Positions 37,605 through 47,600 of a stretch of 64,000 nt of DNA are shown piece by piece (positions within the stretch are counted from its first letter, which is position 1; the number at the start of each line of letters is the position of its first letter). Under the pieces are notes generated by a model. That model was not told the origin of the DNA, did no database searches, and worked only from the letters and a program-made list of their open reading frames with translations. Both the position numbers and the translations under genes were made by a program. Source of the DNA: Pichia kudriavzevii (lineage: Eukaryota; Ascomycota; Pichiomycetes; Pichiales; Pichiaceae); NCBI RefSeq assembly GCF_003054445.1, contig NC_042508.1, positions 2,108,001 through 2,172,000 on the forward strand. The letters are read 5' to 3'.

Positions 37605-40067
37605 ATGGCTTCCTTGCGCCCGAAAACAAAGTTAAAACCTAAATCTAAATATAACAACGGCCTACCTCAGTTTTACTCATATAAAGACAAAGCTATCACA
37701 AACGATTATTCATCACACCAATATATTCGGTTGGCCTTTAATTTGTACCACAGATACAGTATGTTGGTTAAATTGTTTTTCATCTCTTTAGCAATATACT
37801 TTACTTATGACTGGGCATTCAGCTCGTCGCCTGAATCCGGTAAGAAGCTAACAAGCGAAGAATTGTGGGCATCACGTAAACTGGAAGTCAAGAATACTTT
37901 TCTGCAAAGCTGGAATGACTATGTCAAGCATGGATGGGGATATGATATTTACGCTCCAGTCAAACAGACTGGTAAAAATATGGTTTCAAAGCCGTTAGGG
38001 TGGATCATTGTGGATTCCCTTGATACATTGATGTTAATGGGTTGTGAAGAGGAGTTAGAAGATGCAAAAAATTGGGTTGATAAGGAACTTGATTATGATA
38101 TCAATGCGGACGTTAATGTATTTGAAACTACTATTAGGATGCTGGGTGGGTTACTTTCAGCGCATTATCTATCGGATGATGATGATACAGTATTTCTAGA
38201 AAAGGCTGTTATTTTGGGTAATAAATTGGTGTCTGCTTTTGATACCCCTACAGGAATACCAGTTATGGAACTTAACCTGAAAAGCCAAAAGCCAGGGAAG
38301 CAAGGTTTTCCCGCTATGGGCGCATCGACCTCTGAAATCGCAACACTACAGTTGGAGTTTAAGTATTTATCGAATTTGACAGGTGAAGCTTATTTTTGGG
38401 ACGCTGCAGAAAAGGTCATGGATATTTTGGATTCTAACCAGTACAAAGCGCCAGGAATACACAATGAATATGATGGGTTAGCACCCATCTATGTTAACCA
38501 GTTCAATGGAGAATTCAAAAAAGAACTGATTCGTTTAGGTTCACGTGGAGATTCCTACTATGAATATCTACTAAAACAATATCTACAGACAGATGAAAAC
38601 AGATATTTAGAAATGTACGAGCACGCGTTCAAAGGCATTAAAAAGCATTTAATGAGAAGATCATATCCTAATAAGCTTGTTTATTTGGGTGAGTTGCCAA
38701 ACGGAATTAACGGAGAACTTGACGATAAAATGGACCATCTAGTCTGTTTTATTGGTGGGTTGTTTGCACTTGGTGCTACTAGAGGTTTAACTGAAAGCAA
38801 TGCAAAATCTCAGCCTTGGTGGAATGAGTTACAGCAAGAACAATTAGATCTGGGTAAGGAGCTCGCTAAAACATGTTACCATATGTACCACGATACGCCT
38901 GGCACTGGCCTGTCACCTGAGATTGTTGTTTTCTCACAAGGTGGCAAGAATGATCTTAATCCTGATCATAGAGGAACTACATGGAGCAGTGGTGGGGACT
39001 TCTATATCAAGCCAAACGATAAACATAATTTACAGAGACCGGAAACTGTTGAAACATTATATTACCTATATAAAATTACTGGTGATATCAAGTACCGTGA
39101 GTGGGGATGGGAAATATTTGAGAACTTTGTGACACATACCAGCATAAGTGATCCTAATGGCAAAAATGTAAGGTATACGACCTTGAAAGACTGCACTGTT
39201 TCCCCTTCAGTCAAAGCAGATAATATGGAATCATTTTGGTTAGCCGAAACTTTGAAATATTTGTACCTTCTGTTTGATGATGAAACAGGCACTACTTTAA
39301 AGGGTGAATTGAAGAACGGTAAACCAGATAAATGGGATATTAAAAACATGGTGTTCAATACAGAAGCACATCCATTGCCTAAATTTGATAGAAGTAAATT
39401 TGTAAAAGGTACCGGTGAAGCTGCAAAACTTCCAAATACATTTGTTAAAGATAATGAGGAAAGAATTAGAAAGGTAAATGAAGCTGCCGACGCGCTGAAA
39501 AGAAAGTTGGATGTTGAAGCTAATAAAAAAGCAAGTTTAGAGCATGAGGAAGCCTTTGCGGATGATAAAAAGGTGGAAGCAATCAGAGAGATGCGGATGA
39601 ATGATGATGTTCACGAAGAATTCAATTCTGAGTATGTTGCATTTGAAGAAAAGCTAGAAGCGGGACCAAAAGATAGTTCTAAGAAAGAACAACCAGTGGA
39701 GGATGAGTTCTCTGTTGATGACATTGAAAAAAATCTGAATCAGAGGCACAGTGATAAGCAGGACACTATTTCGAATGGTAATTTGGCTAAAACAGAGAAG
39801 GAAAAAGGGGTGGAAGTCCCCGCAGAGAGGACAACGGCTTCGAAAGATGATATCTCAAAGCCTTTAAATGTACAAGCGGAAGAAGCCAAAATTGAATCTG
39901 ACCTGAAATTAACTCAGAAGGACGAAAAGGAGGGTGTAAAACTTTTGGATAACGATGTTGCAAAGCCCTTGGATGAACAAGTTAAAGAAGTGTTGGCAGA
40001 AGCTGAGGAAAAGATGAAAGAATCAGCAGGTGGCGTTGGTGACACTGCCATTGGAAATCAGAATTAG
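37605..40067 (+). CDS. MNS1: ER alpha-1,2-mannosidase (GH47) with long charged C-terminal tail
   Basis: 820 aa, ATG at 37605. A cytosolic basic N-terminus and one membrane anchor (about residues 50-70, LVKLFFISLAIYFTYDWAF) give type II topology. The GH47 domain (about 85-590) has GWIIVDSLDTLMLMG, FETTIRMLGGLLSAHYLS, GSRGDSYYEYLLKQY, RPETVETLYYLYKITGD and the C-terminal NTEAHPLP. Two cysteines (DHLVCFIGG and AKTCYHMY) match the essential disulfide of the yeast enzyme. Mns1 removes one mannose from Man9GlcNAc2 in the ER. S. cerevisiae Mns1 is 549 aa; the extra roughly 230 residues here are Glu/Lys-rich and predicted lumenal. It converges on APN1. Confidence 0.92.
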   Translation: MASLRPKTKLKPKSKYNNGLPQFYSYKDKAITNDYSSHQYIRLAFNLYHRYSMLVKLFFISLAIYFTYDWAFSSSPESGKKLTSEELWASRKLEVKNTFLQSWNDYVKHGWGYDIYAPVKQTGKNMVSKPLGWIIVDSLDTLMLMGCEEELEDAKNWVDKELDYDINADVNVFETTIRMLGGLLSAHYLSDDDDTVFLEKAVILGNKLVSAFDTPTGIPVMELNLKSQKPGKQGFPAMGASTSEIATLQLEFKYLSNLTGEAYFWDAAEKVMDILDSNQYKAPGIHNEYDGLAPIYVNQFNGEFKKELIRLGSRGDSYYEYLLKQYLQTDENRYLEMYEHAFKGIKKHLMRRSYPNKLVYLGELPNGINGELDDKMDHLVCFIGGLFALGATRGLTESNAKSQPWWNELQQEQLDLGKELAKTCYHMYHDTPGTGLSPEIVVFSQGGKNDLNPDHRGTTWSSGGDFYIKPNDKHNLQRPETVETLYYLYKITGDIKYREWGWEIFENFVTHTSISDPNGKNVRYTTLKDCTVSPSVKADNMESFWLAETLKYLYLLFDDETGTTLKGELKNGKPDKWDIKNMVFNTEAHPLPKFDRSKFVKGTGEAAKLPNTFVKDNEERIRKVNEAADALKRKLDVEANKKASLEHEEAFADDKKVEAIREMRMNDDVHEEFNSEYVAFEEKLEAGPKDSSKKEQPVEDEFSVDDIEKNLNQRHSDKQDTISNGNLAKTEKEKGVEVPAERTTASKDDISKPLNVQAEEAKIESDLKLTQKDEKEGVKLLDNDVAKPLDEQVKEVLAEAEEKMKESAGGVGDTAIGNQN

Positions 40068-40193
40068 GGAAGTATTCTTTGATTGGCAATGAGATTTCCA
40101 AATGTGGTCTCAGTATTAAAGCTAATGAAATCTTCGGTTACATAGAATTAATTTAAATAAATGACTATATCAAAATAAAATATAAATCATTTA

Positions 40194-41351
40194 CTAATGT
40201 TGACAGATGCCCGCTTCACCATCATTATCCTCGGTCTTCACCTTCTTTGCCGATTTCATCATACTTGCAATATCTTTACTTGCAGCCTTCCGTTTGGTGT
40301 TCTGCTTTTTCTCAAACTTTTCAGCTTGTTCTTGGCGATTTTTCTGGCCTAACTGTTGTAGTTCTTCAAATCTATTAATATAATCCTGATCATCTTTAGA
40401 CTTCCCCACTAACCATTCTAGCAGTTTGATTTCCTCCCCATATGAACTATCGTCTTTAGCATCAACAGGAGTCTCCAAAATCAGCGGAATGTTGTCCAAA
40501 CGTTTATCACTTGATAATAATCTAAAACATTCTAGAGTTAAAAAACCCCATCCTAATTTTTGATGTAGATCTCGATTTGCACCAATTGGAGCCATTGAGT
40601 CATTTATATGAACAGAAGCCAAATGTTCCAGTCCAATTTTTTCCTCAAACTCATTCCAAAATTTGTTCCAGCCCTCTTCATTACTTAAATCGTAGCCAGC
40701 TGCAAAGGAGTGACAAGTATCAATGCAAATGCCGACACGGGATGGATCGTCCAGTAATTGAAACAGATCGTGGAAATCGTCAAGATTACCACATACGTAA
40801 CTACCGTGTCCAGCCATATTTTCTACGACTATCCGGACAAATTCTGTTTCCTTAACTGCCTTATTTAATCCAGTCGCTAGTCTTCTTACAGCAGCGCTAG
40901 CCTCAACGCCATTTTCATCCTTGATCTTCGTAGTGCCTTCCCCCAAAGATGAGCCAGGATGGAAATTATACAATCCGATATCAAGTTGTTCACACCTTTT
41001 CAAATCATCAAGCAAGCAATCAAAAGACTTGGCTAATTTTTCCTCGTCTGGGTTGGCCATGTTGATAAAGTATGAGCCATGAGGAAGAACATCCGTTCGA
41101 GGATTATAGTTGTGTTGCCTGCACAAATCTTTGAACTTTTTAGCATCTTCGGGAGAAATTTGAGGTGATTCCCATCTTCTTGGAGATTTTAGAAACAAAG
41201 CAAACGAATTGCAACCTAATGCTGCAGCATTAGTAACGGCATTATAAACTCCCCCTCCCATACCAACATGGGCTCCAAATTTTTTTGGTGTATCGAGTAA
41301 CCTTTCAAATGTGGGTTTTGCTACTTTAGCTTTCACTTTCCGTGGGGGCAT
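40194..41351 (-). CDS. APN1: AP endonuclease, endonuclease IV family
   Basis: 385 aa with the full EndoIV TIM barrel: KKFGAHVGMGGGVYNAV, LPHGSYFINMANP, YNFHPGSSLG, VVENMAGHG, GICIDTCHSFAAGYD, SVHINDSMAPIGANRDLH and LILETPVD. These carry the His, Glu and Asp ligands of the three zinc ions. Apn1 cleaves abasic sites and removes 3' blocks during base-excision repair in nucleus and mitochondria. The Lys-rich C-terminus (about 345-380, KRKAASK and AKKVKTED) resembles the nuclear signal of S. cerevisiae Apn1. An ACGCGT at 41488-41493 upstream is a possible cell-cycle box. Start is an ATG (41351). Confidence 0.96.
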   Translation of the reverse strand: MPPRKVKAKVAKPTFERLLDTPKKFGAHVGMGGGVYNAVTNAAALGCNSFALFLKSPRRWESPQISPEDAKKFKDLCRQHNYNPRTDVLPHGSYFINMANPDEEKLAKSFDCLLDDLKRCEQLDIGLYNFHPGSSLGEGTTKIKDENGVEASAAVRRLATGLNKAVKETEFVRIVVENMAGHGSYVCGNLDDFHDLFQLLDDPSRVGICIDTCHSFAAGYDLSNEEGWNKFWNEFEEKIGLEHLASVHINDSMAPIGANRDLHQKLGWGFLTLECFRLLSSDKRLDNIPLILETPVDAKDDSSYGEEIKLLEWLVGKSKDDQDYINRFEELQQLGQKNRQEQAEKFEKKQNTKRKAASKDIASMMKSAKKVKTEDNDGEAGICQH

Positions 41352-41550
41352 TGCTGTTCGTACTGACTATGGGAAGGTATGCTAAAGGTATCGGGAACTT
41401 TTTTTTTTCATTGACACTCACATAGAACCGACAAAGTCCAACACGTATATTTCATGTCCTAAAAATCTAGGGGAAAAAAAGTTGAAGACGCGTTGATTTT
41501 ATTGAATAGAATTGTCTGCGCCTGGTATCTCTCCAAGGTTGGGTCTAAAC

Positions 41551-42690
41551 TCAGATTTCTATATCCATTTCTCCGTTCTTGAACCGTTGATAGAGTTTCT
41601 TTTCTAGTTTCATTTTACTTCCCTGAGAAAATTTATTCTCTAGGAACAATTTGAGTTTAGGTTCAATTTGGGGTTTTATGTCACCATCAAAGCCAATGAA
41701 ATTGTAGACCGAATTAGAATCTCTGAAAGACAGTGTCTTGACTATTTGTGCATCATTTGTAATCTTAAAATAAATTTCAAACGAATCTAACAACTCAGTT
41801 TGGCCAGAGAGGCTGTCTATGATTATTTTCTCGTTTAAAGGAGGATACATTCCACAAATTGTAACTTCTTCATATTGGGTAGAAGGTATGTTGTTTTCCC
41901 TCCCTAGGACAGATGCCGTGAGTCCCCATTGATCATCGTTTGATTCTTGTTTTACCAAATTGGCCACAATATCTTGGACCAGATTACGTTCTGCTACGTT
42001 TCTCAAGTTGCTCCCACATGGATCATTGAGATGCCTAAGGTTCAAAGGATTGTGATACTGAGCTTGCGATTCAATAAAATCTGGTTGTGTTTGAAACTCA
42101 TTCACAAAGGAATTTTGTGACGCTGCTACACCAATTTCATCAGCCATCTCCCAAATTCCATATTTATGATCCAGCTCTTCTCTCCATGAAGAGGGACAGT
42201 ATTTTATTATGTTCTGGAGGACGCGTATTAACTTTGTATCCTTTCTATTAACACTGTTAATCACATCGGATTTCTTCATTACCTGGATATTACATTTGCC
42301 AAAATCAATGATATCCCTGTACCTCTTCATCCTACCGCTAACTTTTAAGAAAACTTTGGAAGAGTAAATGTTGTTCGGTGGATCCTTAGAAGCTACTGGC
42401 AACATCTCAGAGGAAAGAAACGCGTTAGCGTGACGCCTGCCTGTTTCGAAAAGAACAACTTTATCCAAGGGCAACTGTATTCCGTTTCGAAGCTTACAAT
42501 CGTCAAAAAATACATGTGGGTGACCCCTATTATAATTAGTTGTGAAATCAGTACCATAAAACGTCACAAAAGTTTCAGACCTAAAGTTTATATGGTAGTT
42601 TAATAATAACAAATACATCACACAATCAGTGAATTTTCCTTCCTCTGGCAGTTCTCCTATTCTTATTTCTTCATTCAAATACACATTCAT
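41551..42690 (-). CDS. Unrecognised protein, possible OB-fold
   Basis: 379 aa that I do not recognise with confidence; ATG at 42690. The N-terminal half alternates short hydrophobic strands with polar turns. KVFLKVSGRMKRYRDIIDFG followed by CNIQVM resembles a beta-strand pair of OB-folds such as those in RPA32/Stn1/Cdc13 proteins. That is a weak impression only. The middle (about 200-240) is Asn/Gln-rich, and the C-terminal part (from about 290) looks ordered and ends in a basic helix. No signal peptide, membrane segment or metal site. It diverges from the next gene across 242 bp holding a 12-bp inverted repeat. Confidence 0.6.
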   Translation of the reverse strand: MNVYLNEEIRIGELPEEGKFTDCVMYLLLLNYHINFRSETFVTFYGTDFTTNYNRGHPHVFFDDCKLRNGIQLPLDKVVLFETGRRHANAFLSSEMLPVASKDPPNNIYSSKVFLKVSGRMKRYRDIIDFGKCNIQVMKKSDVINSVNRKDTKLIRVLQNIIKYCPSSWREELDHKYGIWEMADEIGVAASQNSFVNEFQTQPDFIESQAQYHNPLNLRHLNDPCGSNLRNVAERNLVQDIVANLVKQESNDDQWGLTASVLGRENNIPSTQYEEVTICGMYPPLNEKIIIDSLSGQTELLDSFEIYFKITNDAQIVKTLSFRDSNSVYNFIGFDGDIKPQIEPKLKLFLENKFSQGSKMKLEKKLYQRFKNGEMDIEI

Positions 42691-42772
42691 TCTTTTCTGA
42701 TTGTATAAACCCTGAGGTCAGTAAAAAACCATCATAACCGTTACCACCACTTCAAGAATATCAAAAGTTAGT

Positions 42773-42858
42773 CGTGTATCCATTTGCTCGCCTTCATTGA
42801 ATTTTCCTTTGATTTCCATTTTAATCTAATTGTTCTCAACTTTCTCAATGGATACACG
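42773..42858. repeat. 12-bp inverted repeat between divergent genes
   Basis: CGTGTATCCATT at 42773-42784 and its exact complement AATGGATACACG at 42847-42858, 62 bp apart, midway between two divergent starts. It looks like a pair of transcription-factor sites; the factor is unknown to me. Confidence 0.75.
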
Positions 42859-42932
42859 TACATGGGCAACTACTCATATTTGAAACATTAGAGACATAAT
42901 ACCGCTGCTTGGATAAATAAATAATACCAAAA

Positions 42933-44417
42933 ATGAGTAAAAATAACAAAAGGCAATTTAAACTACCAGGTTCAGTTTTAGCCAAAATACGAGCGCCAGA
43001 TAGTGAGCAAGATACATCTAAAGAGCCGTTAACAGCTGTAGATTTTAATGAACAGGGAATGGTTTTCGAAGAATCAGGAGATAGATGGTTCAGTTCAGAT
43101 TTATCGAAGGCATTGAGGTTTTATTATCGTGCTCACGAAAGCTACAAACAAGCGTTAAAATTGGACCCTCTTTTGAATGGGGCTTTATACAACTTACCAC
43201 GATTAGAATTTGAAGTTTACAATAAATTTACAAAAGACGAATCAGTTATCTCGGATGACCTCATCAACTGTGCTGATGCTTTGAACAGTTGTGGACCAGA
43301 AGGCCTTTTCAAGGATATCCAATCTCTATGCAAAAGTTTTGAAGTATCGATAAACATCTTACACCAGGCTGGTAAGGCAGAATTCATCGAGTGGGCTTCC
43401 TATTTTAATATGGCGATGTGCTACTTCGAATACATTGAAAACATGGGAAATGATCCGTCTTGCTTACAAAACCTAGGTTTGAAAAATGAGTTGATCCTGA
43501 CAGTACAAAGGTGTATTTCTCTATTCGACAAGGTGTTTTGTCATATGACCAATGTCTTGAATAACAATGCCATAGATGAAACTGTAAATTTGGAAGCGGC
43601 GGCTGTCGTTTGTACTGAAAGTTATCGTATGCTGGCTTCCGTATATGAAACTTTGTACAATGCGGACTTGGTCGCTGTGATGGATAGTATTACTAGTGAC
43701 TTTATCACAAAGATTGACTCTTTCGCATCTACTTTGTCAATTGATATCATTCCCCCTGACACTTTAACTACTTTGAAAATAGCAAAATTGATGCTTAATG
43801 CTTCGAGACATCAAGAGTTTGGACAATTCTTGCAAGTTTGGTCTTCAGAAAATGAATTAAATGACATTCTAGAAAAACAATTATTAGAGGCGTCATCCAT
43901 TCGATCTTTTCTGGAAAAATATGAAACAAATGATATCCAGATACCCTTGGAAATAAAATGGAGTGTTCTATCTGTAATGGCCAATCAATATCGAGTCATC
44001 AATAACAAATTAAGAGAGGAAATTACTCTGTTGGAGAACTCGAAGTCTTCTGAAAACGATGCTTTGAGCAGCAAGATCTCCTTGCTTTGCTCTGTTTTTA
44101 TAGAAAGGGCAGATATTGATCTAGAGAGGTCATTGATGGAGACACCTGATGCAATGCAACATAAGAGTATATTGTTTAACAACTGTAAGAATTTCCTCAA
44201 AAATGCACTAATATTTTCTAAGAAATCAGGTGGATTAAGGGAATCGATTAGTGGCAAAAACATTCGAAAAAAAAAGCAAAGAGAAGCTTTGATGAGGTTG
44301 TGTTTGATTGAAGGAAAATCCCAAGACGAATGGAATCAAATTATCGGAGAGAAGTATTGGCCCGTTGAAATTGAAGCTATTGCAAATGTGGATGCTTACA
44401 AAAATTTCTTCAGCTAA
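42933..44417 (+). CDS. Unrecognised helical-repeat (TPR-like) protein
   Basis: 494 aa, ATG at 42933. I do not recognise it by name. GDRWFSSDLSKALRFYYRAHESYKQAL followed by LDPLLNGALYNLPR (about residues 48-90) has the small-large alternation of TPR helices, and most of the remaining chain is predicted helical with long amphipathic segments. A basic C-terminal patch (GKNIRKKKQREALM) precedes a short ordered tail. No membrane segment or catalytic motif. TPR-like fungal proteins of this kind usually act as chaperone or assembly adaptors, but I make no assignment. Confidence 0.7.
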   Translation: MSKNNKRQFKLPGSVLAKIRAPDSEQDTSKEPLTAVDFNEQGMVFEESGDRWFSSDLSKALRFYYRAHESYKQALKLDPLLNGALYNLPRLEFEVYNKFTKDESVISDDLINCADALNSCGPEGLFKDIQSLCKSFEVSINILHQAGKAEFIEWASYFNMAMCYFEYIENMGNDPSCLQNLGLKNELILTVQRCISLFDKVFCHMTNVLNNNAIDETVNLEAAAVVCTESYRMLASVYETLYNADLVAVMDSITSDFITKIDSFASTLSIDIIPPDTLTTLKIAKLMLNASRHQEFGQFLQVWSSENELNDILEKQLLEASSIRSFLEKYETNDIQIPLEIKWSVLSVMANQYRVINNKLREEITLLENSKSSENDALSSKISLLCSVFIERADIDLERSLMETPDAMQHKSILFNNCKNFLKNALIFSKKSGGLRESISGKNIRKKKQREALMRLCLIEGKSQDEWNQIIGEKYWPVEIEAIANVDAYKNFFS

Positions 44418-44606
44418 ACTTAGGATACACTCAGCTTTGTGAATATTATATAATAGAATCGTTTATAAACTTCCATACAATTAAATGACTTCACTATTAA
44501 AAAAAAAAGAAGCTTCTTTCAGTAGGATTGCATGGTTTCTCCTCAATGCCTAAGCTAGGAGATTGTTCACACTTTTCCAATTGGTAGTCATCATAAAAAC
44601 TCCTAT

Positions 44607-44611
44607 AAAAA
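44607..44611 (-). terminator. RNA polymerase III terminator of tRNA-Asp
   Basis: Five T on the minus strand, 7 bp beyond the 3' end of the tRNA. Confidence 0.7.
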
Positions 44612-44617
44612 GAGAAT

Positions 44618-44689
44618 CTCCGAGACCGGGAATTGAACCCGGGTCTCCCGCGTGACAAGCGGAAATTCTAGCCACTAAACTATCTCGGA
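44618..44689 (-). tRNA. tRNA-Asp (anticodon GTC)
   Basis: The minus strand folds as a 72-nt tRNA. The acceptor stem TCCGAGA pairs with TCTCGGA, and the discriminator base is G. The A box is TAGTTTAGTGG. The anticodon stem-loop CCGC-TTGTCAC-GCGG has anticodon GTC. The B box is GGTTCAATTCC. There is no intron. It closely resembles S. cerevisiae tRNA-Asp(GUC). Confidence 0.97.
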
Positions 44690-47600
44690 TTTCTTGTTAC
44701 TGTAACCGACTTGGAGTTAGCTGTCGAAATTATTTCCTATTTTGGGATGTTTCGACGGTTGAATCTTTTTAAGAATAAACATTAATCCTATCAATAGCTA
44801 CAATATTGTATATAACATTGGTAATTATGATACATGTATTAGTAGGTACGCAATAGGTGTATAATCGTACGAGTAGACAATAAGCGTGGTGAAAATTAGT
44901 TGTAGTAGAACTAGTAAAAAATTTCTCTCTCTCTCCTTCTGCCGTTTTCATTCCTGATTATGAGCCATATTAGCTAGATCAATTCTTTATAACAGGATAT
45001 TGTCTGTCTTTTATACTTCACGTCCACAACCAGGAATTACCTTTGTTATCTTTCCTATTCTAAATTCGAAACCTTAACATGAGTATGTTATCGAGTATCT
45101 ACTGGCACTTCCTTTTTTGGAAAACATCCTGAAAAATCCCTTTCATGTTACTAGATTATTTTGGAAACTTGTGCTATCAAATTTCAAGTCAATAATTTGA
45201 AAATTTATTAACTTGAGATATATGTGTCCAAGATTATTCTCTCAATGAAAACATTCTATATTTCTATGTATTTTATTAATATTTTTGTTGAAAACCAACA
45301 TTTGAATCTTCTAGTATCTTTACTTCCAGAGTAACAACAAGTAAAAATCAACAAGATCTAATACTAAGTGGTAACTTGACTTGGTATAAGTATTAGATTT
45401 ATTTATTATTAATTGAAGAAATAAGTGATGCTATTGACCGGTTACTCTTGCTCATAAATACATAATTAGTCATAATTACCCTAAAACAGCAGTCGACAGG
45501 AGGCAAGTCCGATCTCACCTAATCTTTAGCCAACTTAGAATTGAACGAATTACGTAGTTTACATCCAGAACTAGATCTTCTGTACATCTATCTGGTGTGG
45601 AGTACCGATAGCCTATATGAATATTTTCTATCGAGTTAACACAATTCTTTCCTTTATAATAGTAAACATAAATGAGCGTATATAATAGGAAACGTTACTT
45701 CTTTGGTTTAACGGCTTGCCTCTGTATCGGGTTACTTGGCTTCTGATACTTTATTCAGGTTTATGTTTTGGGTATGATACTGTCTTTTGATTACAGTGTA
45801 TATTTGAATACAACTTCATTTGAGAAGCTGATTTTCTTGATAAAACAAACACATTATAAAAACTGATAAACCATGAGAGTGTACCGATAAGTAAATTAGA
45901 CAGAATGAAGGCACCTGGCACTTTGAACAAAAATAGGTAGTATAGGAAAGTTAGTAAGGAAGGCACAACGATTCCGATAAAGTGGGCTCTCCAGTGGGAG
46001 AGAAATTAACCTTTTGATGTAATTTGTAAAAGGTAAAATAATCATTAAATCAGGAAAGGTGAACAAAAAATGATGTAAAAATTGCATTATAAAATCAGGT
46101 CATTGTCTTTTCTTGATTATTTTTAAACTAGATTCATTAAAATAAATGTTTTCTTGTAATTAATCACAGTAAGGATTTTTTTTTTAATAAAGAGATGCAT
46201 AATCACCAACGCTTTTTATTGAAGAAATGAGAGAATTATTTTTGTTCATACTTTGACATGTATCACTTGATTTAGTTATTGAATAACTTTTGCAAATAGG
46301 TCTTATTAACAAGCGATAATAAAAAAATGGTTTGAGGTTTGCTTCAAAACAAAGCACCAATCTCCTTTTTGTTGAAAAGGTTATAAAAAACTATTTATTC
46401 AGAAAAGCTTTATGTATAATTGTATGAATTAACCAGGCAAGTAGTTGATGAAAATGTTGATCAACTTGTAAGAAACAGCAGCTTCTATTGGTTGGTGAAG
46501 TTTATGCTTCATGAAGTAGCTCCAACAAACAAACCGTATCATGCTTTTTATGTGATTTATTGTTTTCAAGTTCATACAAATATAACCCCCCTCCCCCCTA
46601 TTACTTTTGGCCCTTCTTTTAATGCATTAGCCTATTTGTATTCTTTAAGAACGGTAGTGGCATTATAAAGCAAATTACTATCACTCAGCGCTATTAATAG
46701 AAATAGCATATTGAAAGCACGTGAAACGGACTTATAATGAGAAGAGTGAATGCCATTCGACTTGCAACAATCATTAGTTTCAACTAACTACTGGCAGTTG
46801 AAAAGGATTGGCATGCGCTAATGTGGTCTTTTTAAAAACATTTTTTGGCTTCTCAACTAATAAAGTCATCCAAAACCTAGATATAGAGATTCTAGTAAAA
46901 AGGTTGAATAATTTTCAAGAAAGTTATTAAGGAAAAGGGAAGTCAAGTGTAAAAAAGTGATATAAAAAAGAATACTAGTATTTTTTAAAGTAAACTTTAA
47001 CTAAACTATCGATGGTGGAATGTATCTTCTTACTACTCAGGTGTTAGTAAAACCACTATATGTTCGAATTTGGGACCGAAACTATATCAACCAATTATTA
47101 GAAATACAAACATTTTGCTGTGAAAACAATTCCAAATAGGTTCTTCACCTTCAACAAGAAAGAGCTGCATTTTAATATTTACAAGAGAGTACCTGGAAAA
47201 GAACTGTAATAAACAACCACACAACAGTCCAATGAACAATAAGCTGAAAAAAGGCTTGTAAAATCATTTGCTCAACTACAGATTAATATATGGGTCATTC
47301 TGTTAATCAAAACACATGAGTAACACATAAATTATGCAGATTAAAACTTATTATACTCAAGAATGTCTAAGTGAAATTTTTATTATTATAGGCGTACAGT
47401 TGCAGGTTCGAGAAACAATTATTACAAGTACCCCTCGGGGCAAGTGAACTCTAAAACTCAATACTCATTGAAAATTTCATATTGCCCCTTAAAGGTACAC
47501 CAACAACTGATATTATGTTTATACTTAGCCCGATGCGGCAATGTCATGATCATTAAACTTCCTAAAAGGAAATAACTAACTTTTTATTATAATATCATTA

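Noticed and set aside
45751-46087. Two overlapping hydrophobic minus-strand frames in the desert, at first suggesting a decayed membrane transporter
   Set aside because: T-rich DNA naturally encodes Phe/Leu-rich strings. No transporter motif could be identified, and the resemblance was only in hydrophobicity.
47397-47420. GGTTCGAGA resembling a tRNA B box
   Set aside because: No A box, stem pairing or anticodon arm could be fitted around it.
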